From contig JANRLF010000003.1 of NCBI GenBank assembly GCA_033762815.1, positions 124,001 to 188,000 on the forward strand: a stretch of DNA of 64,000 nucleotides, in the 5' to 3' direction. A program made the position numbers and the translations under genes. This DNA comes from JANRLF01 sp033762815 (GTDB taxonomy: Bacteria > Bacteroidota > Bacteroidia > Chitinophagales > CAIOSU01). The notes beneath the pieces are model-generated. The model searched no databases, was not told the DNA's origin, and worked only from the letters and a program-made list of their open reading frames with translations. Positions 17,531-26,534 of this stretch are shown here, piece after piece. Position 1 is the first letter of the stretch. Every line of letters starts with the position of its first letter.

Positions 17531-18781
17531 TCAGTTTAATACTGCACTGCCTACTAATTTTTCCAGGGCAATATTAAGGGCGCTCCTTACCATATTAAGC
17601 CCTGAATGCTCTGTTTCATGTATTTCTTTTAAAGCCTTGTAAATGGTATGGGAGATATCGTTGAATATGGCCTCGTCCGTTACCTCCACTTCCGAGCGCT
17701 GCATGAGGTAGGCAAACACCCTTGCCATGCCACAGTTGGCAATAAAATCGGGTATAACGCTTACCTGGCTGTCCACGTGCGCCGTAGTGGTGCCGAAGAA
17801 GAGGTCGCTCTCTTGGAAAGGTACATTGGCACCGCAGGAAATGACGGAAAGCCCTTGTGCTGCCAAACTATCCACCTGCTGGGCAGTAACCAACCTAGAT
17901 GCCGCACCGGGGATAAAAATATCCGCTGGCAGGTTCCATATCTGTTGGTTGATGGTATCGAAAGGAATCAAATCAGGAGCAATCAACTTATTGTTCCTTC
18001 TGTTCAAAAACAGATGGCGCACTTCCTCGAAACCCAAGCCCTTTTCGTGGATAATGCCCCCTTCCCTATCGATGATGCCCACCACTTTCACCCCATTGAA
18101 AGCCAGGTAATAAGCCGCAGCAGCAGCCACGTTACCCCATCCCTGTATAATGGCACGCTTGCCTTTGATATCGGCCCCTTTAAAAAGGGTATAAAAATGC
18201 CTCACTGCTTCCGCTACCCCATAGCCGGTAATCATGTCGGCCACTACGAACTTTTGGCTTACATCGGGCGAGAAACGGGGGTCTTCCAACTTTTTGGAAA
18301 CCCCTTGCCTCAATTGGCCGATGATATGGATTTTGTCCTTGTCGCTAGGGTGGAAATGCCCGTTTACTACCCCCTCTTGCGGGTGCCACAGGCCGTAGTC
18401 TTCCGTTAAGGGAATTACTTCCTTTATCTCGTCAATGTTCAAGTCGCCGCCCGTGCCATAGTAGTTTTTCAATAATGGGGTCACGGCTTGGAACCATCGG
18501 TTCAGCACCTCTTCCTTGCGTGGGTCCGACGGGTCGAAATTGATGCCCGACTTTGCCCCGCCGATATTGGGCCCCGATACGGTAAACTTGATTTCCATGG
18601 TCTTGGAAAGGGACTCCACTTCTGCCCTATCCAAGCCCTTGCGCATGCGGGTGCCACCACCGGCAGCACCGCCCCGCAGCGAATTGATTACTACCCATCC
18701 TTCCGCTTCGGTAAAAGGGTCTTTCCACTCGAAAACCACCTCGGGGCGTTTGTTCCTAAAAGCATCCAGCAGCTTGTCCAT
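17531..18781 (-). CDS. Glu/Leu/Phe/Val dehydrogenase family protein
   Basis: A 416-residue NAD(P)-dependent amino-acid dehydrogenase catalysing reversible oxidative deamination. Seen: LRGGAAGGGTRM substrate loop, MEIKFTVSGPNIGGAKSGI with catalytic Lys, GTGGDLNIDE, and a Rossmann fold IQGWGNVAAAAAYYLAFNGVKVVGIID. Whether glutamate or leucine is preferred cannot be told by eye. I take the ATG at 18781 (MDKLLDAF); the longer frame from 18808 adds MGHFSYFYG, which looks non-homologous. Confidence 0.88.
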   Translation of the reverse strand: MDKLLDAFRNKRPEVVFEWKDPFTEAEGWVVINSLRGGAAGGGTRMRKGLDRAEVESLSKTMEIKFTVSGPNIGGAKSGINFDPSDPRKEEVLNRWFQAVTPLLKNYYGTGGDLNIDEIKEVIPLTEDYGLWHPQEGVVNGHFHPSDKDKIHIIGQLRQGVSKKLEDPRFSPDVSQKFVVADMITGYGVAEAVRHFYTLFKGADIKGKRAIIQGWGNVAAAAAYYLAFNGVKVVGIIDREGGIIHEKGLGFEEVRHLFLNRRNNKLIAPDLIPFDTINQQIWNLPADIFIPGAASRLVTAQQVDSLAAQGLSVISCGANVPFQESDLFFGTTTAHVDSQVSVIPDFIANCGMARVFAYLMQRSEVEVTDEAIFNDISHTIYKALKEIHETEHSGLNMVRSALNIALEKLVGSAVLN

Positions 18782-18954
18782 ACCATAAAAATAAGAAAAA
18801 TGCCCCATTCGGGATTTGAGTAGTTGATGACACCTGTATTTTATAGATTATCTGTAAGGGATGAAAAAGTTATTTATGATAATATTGGTAATTATATTTA
18901 AAGGAGTTATTTTCATCTTGCTTATACGTAAAGTGCTTTTCCAATAAAGGGAAT

Positions 18955-19443
18955 ATGATAAAGCATACGCTCTTGTTACTTTCATTGTGGTGTTTAGCAT
19001 CTTGTGGCGATTGCGAACCTGATTGTGGTCCTAATCAATGGTGTACAGGACATAGTTGCGAGTGCTATATGGATCGGTATGAGGAACCGGATTGTGCTGT
19101 GGCAAAGGTTCAGCGGGCTGTAGGTAATTTTGCGGGTTTAAAAACCCTCAATAACAATACACCATTTTTAGACACTGTTAGTATTACATCTGATAGCGCA
19201 GCCCAAATTTGGCTATTCGTTCCTGAAGACACAATTCTTGTAATGTATTCTAATCCGAGTAGGGGTGATAGCTTACTTATTGCAACATACCGAACAGATT
19301 TTACCGATGATTACTGGAATACTGAAGGGAGAGGGCTTGTTTTTAGTGGGACCGATTCTTTATACCTTGACTATACCACCATCGTTGGCAACGATGGTAT
19401 TTACGATACCACCCGCCACGTATTTATTGGCAAAAGATTTTAA
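18955..19443 (+). CDS. Cysteine-rich (EGF-like) lipoprotein, first of a tandem pair
   Basis: A 162-residue lipoprotein of unknown function. The signal ends in lipobox LASC (Cys17). It is followed by a compact EGF-like knot (C-x2-C-x3-C-x5-C-x4-C-x-C-x8-C over residues 17-46, with EPDCGPNQWC and CECY). The remaining ~115 residues look all-beta and end LYLDYTTIVG...YDTTRHVFIGKRF. The next gene is a clear paralogue 8 bp away. The region is more AT-rich than its surroundings. Confidence 0.8.
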   Translation: MIKHTLLLLSLWCLASCGDCEPDCGPNQWCTGHSCECYMDRYEEPDCAVAKVQRAVGNFAGLKTLNNNTPFLDTVSITSDSAAQIWLFVPEDTILVMYSNPSRGDSLLIATYRTDFTDDYWNTEGRGLVFSGTDSLYLDYTTIVGNDGIYDTTRHVFIGKRF

Positions 19444-19451
19444 GGATTCCT

Positions 19452-19952
19452 ATGAAGTCAATAGCAATATTGTTTTTCGTCCTTCTTATACTAAGTGTTG
19501 CATCGTGTGGGTTAGATTTTGATTGCGAACCTGATTGTGGTCCCCATGAGTGGTGCTTAGGCAATAACAAATGTGAGTGTTTTCCCTTGTATGAAGAGCC
19601 AGATTGTGCTGTGGCAAAAGTTCAGAGGGTTGTAGGGAATTTTGCAGGTGCTCGTTACATTGATGGAAATGCTCCAATACAGGATACTTTAAGGATTACC
19701 TCCGACAGCTTAGCTCAAACGGATTTGTTTTTGGTAGATGACAGCATTATGATTTCTTTCTCATTTACGGCAAACGATTCCCTTCGTATTGTTGATTATT
19801 ACCAACAAACTCAATTTGATGGGCGTGGTACAGAGGGTAAGGGATGGATCAGTGCTAATAATGATTCATTATATCTTGACTATACTACTATAGTAACCGA
19901 TAATGGCATTTACGATACCACCCTCCACGTGTTTACTGGCAAAAGATTTTAA
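19452..19952 (+). CDS. Cysteine-rich (EGF-like) lipoprotein, second of a tandem pair
   Basis: A 166-residue paralogue of the preceding gene with the same layout: lipoprotein signal with lipobox VASC, EGF-like block DCEPDCGPHEWC...KCECF...EEPDCAVAKVQRVVGNFAG, and the same C-terminal motif LYLDYTTIV...GIYDTTLHVFTGKRF. The N-terminal knot and C-terminal end are far more conserved between the two than the middle, which hints at a variable surface in the centre. Function unknown. Confidence 0.8.
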   Translation: MKSIAILFFVLLILSVASCGLDFDCEPDCGPHEWCLGNNKCECFPLYEEPDCAVAKVQRVVGNFAGARYIDGNAPIQDTLRITSDSLAQTDLFLVDDSIMISFSFTANDSLRIVDYYQQTQFDGRGTEGKGWISANNDSLYLDYTTIVTDNGIYDTTLHVFTGKRF

Positions 19953-19963
19953 AAAAGATAACC

Positions 19964-20140
19964 ATGCCACCAAAAAAGATGTTGCTGATAATATTCCTAG
20001 TTTCTAATGTGTTTATTATGGCGGGGGCTCTCATGCGCCTTGAATCCTGGCCAGGATCGGATATTTTGTTGGTTATAGGTTTGGTTTTGTATCTAGTTTC
20101 TGTAATTGGCTTTTTCTATCTCCTGTATAAAAAATTGTGA
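19964..20140 (+). CDS. Small two-TM membrane protein (GldL-transmembrane-like)
   Basis: A 58-residue protein. MPPKKMLLIIFLVSNVFIMA forms the first transmembrane helix, ILLVIGLVLYLVSVIGFFYLLY the second, and between them sits LMRLESWPGSD. That turn resembles the loop of GldL-like Bacteroidota membrane hairpins (consensus near hydrophobic-x-HWPGA). It follows the second EGF-like lipoprotein by 11 bp, so it may be the third gene of that operon. Too short for firm family assignment. Confidence 0.6.
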   Translation: MPPKKMLLIIFLVSNVFIMAGALMRLESWPGSDILLVIGLVLYLVSVIGFFYLLYKKL

Positions 20141-20241
20141 GGGCTTTAGCTTAAACGCTTTTCAAAGTGGCCATTTAAGGGCTACCTATTGATAAGTGTC
20201 CTTTACACTGCATATAACTCATGAACCTGAATACAACATAT

Positions 20242-20709
20242 CTATTCGCAAGAAGCTAAGATTTTTTTGTGTATCGCATCAAGTTCGGCATCTGGCATTT
20301 GAGGGCCATCATTGGAGCTAATGTATCCTTTATAAATAGAGGAAAAGGTAGGATTTTCACTTTTTATTGCTTTCCATTCCGTTTGATGAATACCGTGCAT
20401 CGGAATCAGCTTTATGTGGGCATGATTGATACCAATACCTTCCATGATTAAGCCTGTACGTTGAGAGCCCAATGCCTTATCAAGTAATAAGCCGACTTCT
20501 TGTGCGGCCAAAAGCATACCCAAATAATTTTCCTTTGTTAAATCGAACAAATAACTACTCGCATGCTCCTTTAATGCCAAAACGGTAAATCCTGGAGTAT
20601 TAGGATAAGGGGTTAAAAAAGCAATACATAGGTCGTTCTCCCATATTATCCATGCTTTTTCTTCCCGCTTCACAATTTTGCAAAAGATGCACAGGGGATT
20701 GTGGTTCAT
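20242..20709 (-). CDS. HIT-family protein
   Basis: A 155-residue histidine-triad nucleotide hydrolase/transferase homologue. The N-terminal CIFCKIV has the Cys pair (Cys7, Cys10) typical of zinc-binding HIT proteins. The triad segment reads NHAHIKLIP, so the first two His (96, 98) are present but the third is Lys100. The middle His is the catalytic one in the family, so activity is possible. The substrate is unknown. Confidence 0.85.
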   Translation of the reverse strand: MNHNPLCIFCKIVKREEKAWIIWENDLCIAFLTPYPNTPGFTVLALKEHASSYLFDLTKENYLGMLLAAQEVGLLLDKALGSQRTGLIMEGIGINHAHIKLIPMHGIHQTEWKAIKSENPTFSSIYKGYISSNDGPQMPDAELDAIHKKILASCE

Positions 20710-20842
20710 TCTTGTATTTTATACAAAAATAATGTGTTCTTTAGGAATAGTAAATTTATTCTTGCGCACTATAATTCTTGAGTCTGCGACTAAAGAAGCA
20801 ATAAGTCAATTTCCTGGAAAAGTTCACAGAAACCGTTGTCCT

Positions 20843-21955
20843 TTACAATCGCAGGTATTGCTCCATCATTTGCCGAGCCGATACTTCGGGGCGGAAGCGG
20901 TAGGCGTTCATCATGCCCGCCAAGTGCATCTGGTAGCGCAAATCCGTATCGGTCAACAGACTGGAAATGCCTTCTGCCAGCACCTCGGGTACATGGGTAG
21001 GTAGGTATAACGCCGCATTGCCTCCTGCTTCTTCGAAGCAGCCTCCCTGTGTAGTGATTACCGGAGTGCCGCAATACTGTGCCTCAATAATGGGCAGGCC
21101 AAAGCCTTCATACAAGGAGGGATAGACAAAAATCTCGGCCATTTTGTACAATGCGGGCAAATCCACAGTAGGCACCCCGCTGATAATGCGCACCTGTTTC
21201 AATGGCCTTTCACGGATATATTTGGCCAGCAGTTGTTGGTACCCGCTGCCGCTGCCCACCAACAGCAAATGCAAATCAGGCTCTTGCACCAATTCAAAAG
21301 CCTTAATCAGGTTCAATAGGTTTTTCCGCTCATTCAATGCGCCTACATAAAGCAGGTAACGGCTCGGCAGTTGGTATTGGCTGCTTACTTCCGCTAGCTT
21401 TTCTTCCGGCACCTGCTGCATGAAAATGTCCTGGCAGTGTTGGTACACTACCGCTATCTTTTCTTCCTGCAGGTGGTAAAGCTCTACCAAGTCTTGTTTA
21501 GTCTGCTCGCTGATGGCGATAATCAAATTGGCTGCCTGGCAGGCATGGCGCACTTTGGCATCATATATTTTTCTGTCGATTGGGTGGAACTGTTCCGGAA
21601 ACTTAATATGGATGAGGTCATGCACCGTTACCACGCTCTTTAGGCCGGCCTTTTCAATGTCCCTGGGCAATTCATGGCTCAGGCCATGGAATATGTCCAG
21701 TTTATCGCCTTTGGCCACACCTCCTAGCTTAGTGCTGCGCCACCAGCTTCCAAAAAGCTTGTCGATACCCGTGGGGCTGTGCACCGCCATATTTTTCCCC
21801 AATGGGAAATCGATGCCCTTGTCGAACTTTGAAGTATAGAGATAATACTGGTGCTCCGGATAAAACTCGCCCAATGCACTTACCAGCCCCCGGCTATAAT
21901 TGCCCAATCCCGTACGGTTGTTGAATAACCTTTTCGCCTCGAAACCAATCCTCAT
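20843..21955 (-). CDS. Glycosyltransferase family 4-type (GT-B) enzyme
   Basis: A 370-residue GT-B retaining glycosyltransferase. Seen: N-terminal MRIGFEAKRLFNNRTGLGNYS nucleotide-sugar acceptor-side start, VTVHDLIHIKFPEQF, and the C-terminal donor site VYPSLYEGFGLPIIEAQYCGTPVITT with the E-x7-E signature. It probably adds a sugar to lipopolysaccharide or exopolysaccharide. Last gene of a minus-strand operon with 4-bp overlaps between successive genes. Confidence 0.9.
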   Translation of the reverse strand: MRIGFEAKRLFNNRTGLGNYSRGLVSALGEFYPEHQYYLYTSKFDKGIDFPLGKNMAVHSPTGIDKLFGSWWRSTKLGGVAKGDKLDIFHGLSHELPRDIEKAGLKSVVTVHDLIHIKFPEQFHPIDRKIYDAKVRHACQAANLIIAISEQTKQDLVELYHLQEEKIAVVYQHCQDIFMQQVPEEKLAEVSSQYQLPSRYLLYVGALNERKNLLNLIKAFELVQEPDLHLLLVGSGSGYQQLLAKYIRERPLKQVRIISGVPTVDLPALYKMAEIFVYPSLYEGFGLPIIEAQYCGTPVITTQGGCFEEAGGNAALYLPTHVPEVLAEGISSLLTDTDLRYQMHLAGMMNAYRFRPEVSARQMMEQYLRL

Positions 21956-23040
21956 CGCTGTCCCAACATTTCTTTATAAACGTTCAAAGTAAGCTCGGCG
22001 GTTCGCTCTTTGCCAAACTGCCTAGCTTTTTCACGGGCATTGGCAATCAATTGCCGTTTCAGTTCAGGGTCGTTCAGCAGCCTTTCCAATTGCCTAGCAA
22101 GGCCCTTGGCATCCTTTGTTGCCGCCAGCAGCCCCGTGCTACCCTCTTCTACCAACTCGATAATACCACCTGCTTGGGTGGCCACAATGGGCACTTGTAA
22201 CCACATCGCATCCAAGATGCTACTGCCCAAGCCTTCGGTTTCTGAGGTAACTAGCATCACGTCCAATGCTGCCAAAAGTGCTTTGGCATTAGGTCGAAAA
22301 CCCAATAAATGCACATAAGCGTCCATTCCCCTTTGTTTCAAAATAGCACGATGTTCTTCCACCTTTCCTTCCCCAATCCAGACAAAATGTGCCTGGGGGT
22401 AAGATTTGTGGAAGATGGTGGCGGTATCAAAAAAGGTAGGCATATCCTTATGCGGGGCAATAGCGGCTATGTTGCCAATTAGTGGCACCTCATCCGCAAT
22501 CCCCAACTCTTTTCGCAACTGGGCATCTTTAGCCGGAACGTCATCCAAATCGATGCCGCTATGGATGATCTCTAACTTGGTTTTATCCCTAATGGCGGGG
22601 GCCAATATATGCCTTATTGCCTGTGAAACACAGATGATACGCCTGATGCTGGGATGGTTGTATTTGAATGCGGATAGGGGGCTAATAGGAAAATCGACCC
22701 TGCGACTGAGCACCATGGGAATTTTTAGCCCAAACAACACTTGGGCCAATAGGGCATTGTTGTGCGCATGCGAATCGTGGATATGCGCCATTTGTATCCC
22801 TTCTTTTTTGCAGGATTGGGCTATCGCTTTGGCGAATGGAAGGCTCAGGCTGCCCTTTTTTTTGGCTACCACATAGTTCCAACCATGTTCTTGGCAATGT
22901 TTGGCCATGGCAGAACCCTTTGCGCATAGGATTAATTGATAGACACCTTGCTTTGCCAGTTCGCTATGCAAATAGCTGATTTGCCTTTCGCCGCCGCGCC
23001 AGGTCATGGCGGTAGAGATATGCGCTATCCGGATATTCAT
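21952..23040 (-). CDS. Glycosyltransferase family 4-type (GT-B) enzyme
   Basis: A 362-residue GT-B glycosyltransferase with MTWRGGERQISYLHSELAKQG near the start, HIHDSHAHNNALLA, FVWIGEGKVEEHRAIL and the donor-site E-x7-E segment TSETEGLGSSILDAMWLQVPIVATQAGG. Starts 4 bp inside the end of the GT2 gene and overlaps the next GT4 gene by 4 bp. The acceptor and linkage cannot be inferred. Confidence 0.9.
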   Translation of the reverse strand: MNIRIAHISTAMTWRGGERQISYLHSELAKQGVYQLILCAKGSAMAKHCQEHGWNYVVAKKKGSLSLPFAKAIAQSCKKEGIQMAHIHDSHAHNNALLAQVLFGLKIPMVLSRRVDFPISPLSAFKYNHPSIRRIICVSQAIRHILAPAIRDKTKLEIIHSGIDLDDVPAKDAQLRKELGIADEVPLIGNIAAIAPHKDMPTFFDTATIFHKSYPQAHFVWIGEGKVEEHRAILKQRGMDAYVHLLGFRPNAKALLAALDVMLVTSETEGLGSSILDAMWLQVPIVATQAGGIIELVEEGSTGLLAATKDAKGLARQLERLLNDPELKRQLIANAREKARQFGKERTAELTLNVYKEMLGQR

Positions 23041-23783
23041 ACGGCTTGCAACTGTTTTAACTTCACCTGCCGTAAGTATAGACTATAGGCCGATAAGCGT
23101 GCATAATGCCAACCGGCTTTGCCATCTAAGAAACCGCCTTTTACCACATATATCTTTACGAACCGCACTACCGGGGCCAACCACATGTTAATAGCGCGGT
23201 ATCGCTTTCCTTGGGCATACGCTTGTTGCGCAGCTAAATAGGCGTACTTTTCTATCCTCGCCAAATGTTCTTCCCTGCTTTGACTGGTGTAATGCAACAG
23301 GTCGCCCTTGAGAGCAATTACTGTTTCATTGGGTTTCAAAACCAGCTTTTCATGCACTTCCCCTTCCCAACGGGCATGTTGGCGGGGAAACAAACGGATT
23401 TTCCTATCGGGATAAGCACCGCCATACCGTAGCCAACTGCCATAATAGTTGTTCAAACGGTTGAAACGATAAGCACCTTTCAAGTTGGCCTTTTCTTTTA
23501 CAATACTGGCTTTTAAGGCCTCAGAAAGCTCCTCATCAGCATCCATGGAAAGGATATAATCATGGGCTGCTAGTTGCTGGGCCTTATTCTTCGTTTTTGA
23601 AAAACCCTCCCAATCAAGGCTGATTACCTTGGCCCCCAAACTACGGGCAATATCCGCAGTGGCATCGGTACTATAGGAATCGGCAACCAATATCTCATCC
23701 GCCACCCCTTGTAATGATTGTATGCAGCGACCTATATGGCTCGCTACATTGTAGGTGATGATAACGGCACTGATATTAGCCAT
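23037..23783 (-). CDS. Glycosyltransferase family 2 (WaaE/KdtX-like)
   Basis: A 248-residue GT-A inverting glycosyltransferase beginning MANISAVIITYN. It has EILVADSYSTDATADIARSLG, the DxD-type LSMDADEEL, and the Bacteroidota/LPS-core signature YGGAYPDRKIRLFPRQHARWEG-x-VHEKL seen in WaaE-like beta-1,4-glucosyltransferases. The longer frame up to 23861 would run into the upstream gene; ATG 23783 gives an 8-bp overlap. Likely acts on the LPS core. Confidence 0.88.
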   Translation of the reverse strand: MANISAVIITYNVASHIGRCIQSLQGVADEILVADSYSTDATADIARSLGAKVISLDWEGFSKTKNKAQQLAAHDYILSMDADEELSEALKASIVKEKANLKGAYRFNRLNNYYGSWLRYGGAYPDRKIRLFPRQHARWEGEVHEKLVLKPNETVIALKGDLLHYTSQSREEHLARIEKYAYLAAQQAYAQGKRYRAINMWLAPVVRFVKIYVVKGGFLDGKAGWHYARLSAYSLYLRQVKLKQLQAV

Positions 23784-25065
23784 TTCGCTGGTTGATGCAG
23801 GCAATAATACCCATAAATAGCGGAAAACACATATTGTCCAGTTGTCGTAGCAAAATGGCATCGGGCAACATGCTTACCAGGTAAAAACCCATTAGCGCAA
23901 GGCCAAATCCATAAGCAAGCTGCTTGGGCCGCAAGGATTGTAGCCAATAAACGACCGCAAAGAAAAACAAACCTAGGCCTACTAAACCCACTGCACCCCA
24001 ACAATACAAGTACTGGGAATGGTTGTTTACGGGCAGGTCGAAACCGTCGAGTTCATAAATTTGTTTGATAGCGGCGGGATAATCGCCGGTACCCGTACCT
24101 AATAAAGGGTGCTGCTTTGCCAAAGTCCACATATTGTTAAGCGAAACGATGCGGCGCAGGCTGGTAAACTCTTGGTAATTATATTGCTTGTAAGTGCCAT
24201 CCCTAATGGTGCCTATTTCCCACATTAACTGCCCGTAGCGTTTGTTTACGTTGGGCACCGTTTTATATGCCAAGTAGGGCAAACCCAGCCCCATGAACAA
24301 AAAAGCCCCTATCAATACTATCCTGGCCTGCCAAGCCCCTATGCGCCCCTTGAGCGAGGGAAACACTTTGGTAATCAATTTTTGAAGCGTCCAAATGCCC
24401 AAGCCTACCAACAGGCCAATTTGCGCACCCCGTCCTCCGGTTAGTATAGCAGACAATAATAATATTCCTAAGGGTATCCAAAAGAGCCGCTTTTTTACTT
24501 CAGCCAAAAGAAAAATAGCGATAATGCTCGCCACGCTCAATAGATTGGCAAACTGGATCTTGTTATGAAAGGGGCAATAATAACCAAAGGCCAGCCTGTC
24601 CGTTTCCGAGGCAAAGGGCTCGATAAAGGGAATTTTGGCAGTCAGATTGGCCAATTGTTGGTTATTCAGCATGTTCAATACCACGGTAACAGCACCCGAA
24701 ATGGCTGCCGACCATACAAACAGGCCCAAATAACGGGCATAATTTCTTGCTACATTTTCCCGATTGAGCCACACGATAACAGGTATGGTAAGCAAGCTGT
24801 GCTGAATGTTCAGTACTTTTAAACCCGTGGCCCAATCGCTGGTGTAAAGCATCCCTATCAACAGGGCCGCATAAATCAAAATGGGCGATAGAATGCTCCT
24901 TGCCCTGCCGATTTCAACTTTGTTAAATTTTGTGATATGGAAATAAAGCGACAATAGCAGCAGCAATACCTCTGTTATGGAGGCTATGGCTTTGGAAAAC
25001 GGCAGTGCCACTACCAATATGCCGAACAGCAGCGGAAAATAATGGTGGCGGATTTTTTCCATCAT
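23776..25065 (-). CDS. O-antigen ligase family (Wzy/WaaL-like) membrane protein
   Basis: A 429-residue polytopic membrane protein with about 11-12 hydrophobic segments. It has the hallmark large periplasmic loop with RIVSLNNMWTLAKQHPLLGTGTGDYPAA followed by NNHSQYLYCWGAVG, which is the O-antigen ligase/polymerase (PF04932) signature. First gene of the glycosyltransferase operon. I choose ATG 25065; an upstream in-frame TTG at 25092 is possible. It would ligate or polymerise surface polysaccharide. Confidence 0.85.
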   Translation of the reverse strand: MMEKIRHHYFPLLFGILVVALPFSKAIASITEVLLLLLSLYFHITKFNKVEIGRARSILSPILIYAALLIGMLYTSDWATGLKVLNIQHSLLTIPVIVWLNRENVARNYARYLGLFVWSAAISGAVTVVLNMLNNQQLANLTAKIPFIEPFASETDRLAFGYYCPFHNKIQFANLLSVASIIAIFLLAEVKKRLFWIPLGILLLSAILTGGRGAQIGLLVGLGIWTLQKLITKVFPSLKGRIGAWQARIVLIGAFLFMGLGLPYLAYKTVPNVNKRYGQLMWEIGTIRDGTYKQYNYQEFTSLRRIVSLNNMWTLAKQHPLLGTGTGDYPAAIKQIYELDGFDLPVNNHSQYLYCWGAVGLVGLGLFFFAVVYWLQSLRPKQLAYGFGLALMGFYLVSMLPDAILLRQLDNMCFPLFMGIIACINQRNG

Positions 25066-25175
25066 GGGTTTATCAACGTACCCTACCTTCAATATGGTAT
25101 AATATTGGATAAGTGCGCATGGGGATAAAATTAATATTTCGCTCTTTCAACGCCCTTTTAGCCCATTAAAATTCA

Positions 25176-25183
25176 TAAATTTG
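25176..25183 (+). promoter_or_regulatory. Predicted -7 element at the ECF sigma gene start
   Basis: TAAATTTG fits TAnnTTTG exactly and overlaps the TTG at 25181 that would otherwise be called as start codon. If the element is real, translation must begin downstream, for example at GTG 25187. The -33 element is weak (TTTT at 25156-25159). Confidence 0.4.
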
Positions 25184-25759
25184 GACGTGCCTACAGAAGA
25201 AGAAATAAAAAAACGCAAGGATAACCTGTTCGAAAAGGAATTTTTTCCCCATATCGATGCTTTATACAACTTTGCGTTCCATCTTACCTATGATGAAGAT
25301 GATGCGAATGACCTGGTACAAGAGACCTATTTAAAGGCCTATCGCTTCGCCGAATCATACGTGGAAGGAACCAACGCCAAGGCATGGCTGTTTAAAATCT
25401 TGAAGAATGCGTTCATCAACGATTACCGAAAGAAAGTAAAACAACCTACTAAGGTAGATTATGAGGAAATAGCGAGCTACCATGATTCGGATGACGAAAA
25501 TCTGGTGGGCACGGTTGACCTTAGGGAAGAGATTTATCAGGGGATGATAGGCGATGAAGTGACCAAGGCGGTAAACAGTTTGCCGGTTGACTTCAGGACT
25601 GTAATATTATTGTGTGACATTGAAGGATTTACTTATGAGGAAATCGCAAAAATTATCGATATTCCCATCGGAACTGTCCGCTCACGGTTGCACAGGGCAA
25701 GACAAATGTTGAAAGATCAATTATTGGATTATGCTAAATCATTGGGGTACAAAGAATAA
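25181..25759 (+). CDS. RNA polymerase ECF-type sigma factor
   Basis: A protein of about 190 residues of the extracytoplasmic-function sigma-70 group. Region 2 is at about 25-95 (LYNFAFHLTYDEDDANDLVQETYLKAYR, AKAWLFKILKNAFINDYRK). Region 4 is at about 128-185 (LPVDFRTVILLCDIEGFTYEEIAKIIDIPIGTVRSRLHRAR). The start is uncertain: TTG 25181 lies in a -7-like element, GTG 25187 is the alternative. Followed after 23 bp by a small Cys-containing protein that is probably its anti-sigma factor. Confidence 0.92.
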   Translation: MDVPTEEEIKKRKDNLFEKEFFPHIDALYNFAFHLTYDEDDANDLVQETYLKAYRFAESYVEGTNAKAWLFKILKNAFINDYRKKVKQPTKVDYEEIASYHDSDDENLVGTVDLREEIYQGMIGDEVTKAVNSLPVDFRTVILLCDIEGFTYEEIAKIIDIPIGTVRSRLHRARQMLKDQLLDYAKSLGYKE

Positions 25760-25782
25760 AGAAACCTTTACAAATCAATTAC

Positions 25783-26025
25783 ATGGGTAATCACGATTGT
25801 TCGAAACTGCTTTCCAAGGTGTTCTTAGCACTAGATGGAGCATTGACGGTAGATGAGGAAAAGCAGTTCCTTGATGAGTTGACCCAATGCTCTTGGTGCC
25901 TGGAGCAGTTCAACATAGAAAAAAGTTTTAAAGGCTTTTTGTGCGACAAAATCCAGAAAAAGTTTGTGAAACCTGAGGCGGTAGCAGAAATTAAGGCGCG
26001 TATTAGGCAAATGGCCTTGGCCTAA
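25783..26025 (+). CDS. Putative anti-sigma factor (zinc-finger-like, small)
   Basis: An 80-residue soluble protein with DELTQCSWCLEQFNIEKSFKGFLCDK, the pattern of the small ZAS-like anti-sigma factors encoded next to ECF sigma genes in Bacteroidota. The C-x2-C pair is present, but the residue four before the first Cys is Glu instead of the His of the classical H-x3-C-x2-C zinc site; another metal ligand (Cys54 or His4) may substitute. Role inferred mainly from position. Confidence 0.7.
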   Translation: MGNHDCSKLLSKVFLALDGALTVDEEKQFLDELTQCSWCLEQFNIEKSFKGFLCDKIQKKFVKPEAVAEIKARIRQMALA

Positions 26026-26070
26026 ATATCTTTTTAGCTTTTTATCTTATCCTTCCTTCCTTACTGGTAG

Positions 26071-26388
26071 CTATTGAATGTATATCATTTGCCTACCCAA
26101 TACTTTTCCGCTCTGGTTGCGCACAAAAAACAAATAAACCCCTCTTTGCAACCCGCTTACGTCCACTTTTTGCCATCCTAATTCTACGGGAAACTGTGCT
26201 ACCACCATGCCCCTTAAGGTAATAATGGTTGCCGTTGCTGGGTCTTCCAACAAATAGTTGATGTTCAAGTAATCTTCAGTTGGCGTGGGGGTAAGTTCAA
26301 ATACCGATACCGTTTCGGGGGCATTTTGTATTTGGCTATATGATACCAATGGTGCGGCAATCAACAATAATATCCATAGCTGCTTCAT
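26071..26388 (-). CDS. Passenger-less protein: signal peptide plus T9SS type A sorting domain
   Basis: A 105-residue protein made of a signal peptide (MKQLWILLLIAAPLVSYSQ) and, from about residue 28, a type IX secretion C-terminal domain: LTPTPTEDYLNINYLLEDPATATIIT, then VDVSGLQRGVYLFFVRNQSGKVLGRQMIYIQ. Nothing remains that could be a secreted cargo domain. It may be a decayed T9SS substrate or a genuine mini-substrate. Divergent from the oxidoreductase gene. Confidence 0.75.
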   Translation of the reverse strand: MKQLWILLLIAAPLVSYSQIQNAPETVSVFELTPTPTEDYLNINYLLEDPATATIITLRGMVVAQFPVELGWQKVDVSGLQRGVYLFFVRNQSGKVLGRQMIYIQ

Positions 26389-26534
26389 ACCAGTCAGGGT
26401 TTTGTTTGTGGGTATAAGCTAAAAAAGCTTACTTGTTTTTAATAGCATTGGCCGAAAAATTAGTTGGTAATTTTTCCGTATTCTTACAATCCCAAACAAA
26501 TATTTAAAATATCGAGCCGCTCAAATGCGTCGTC

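Noticed and set aside
20710..20842. Gene between the HIT protein and the glycosyltransferase
   Set aside because: Only short frames antisense to the glycosyltransferase end; nothing coding seen.
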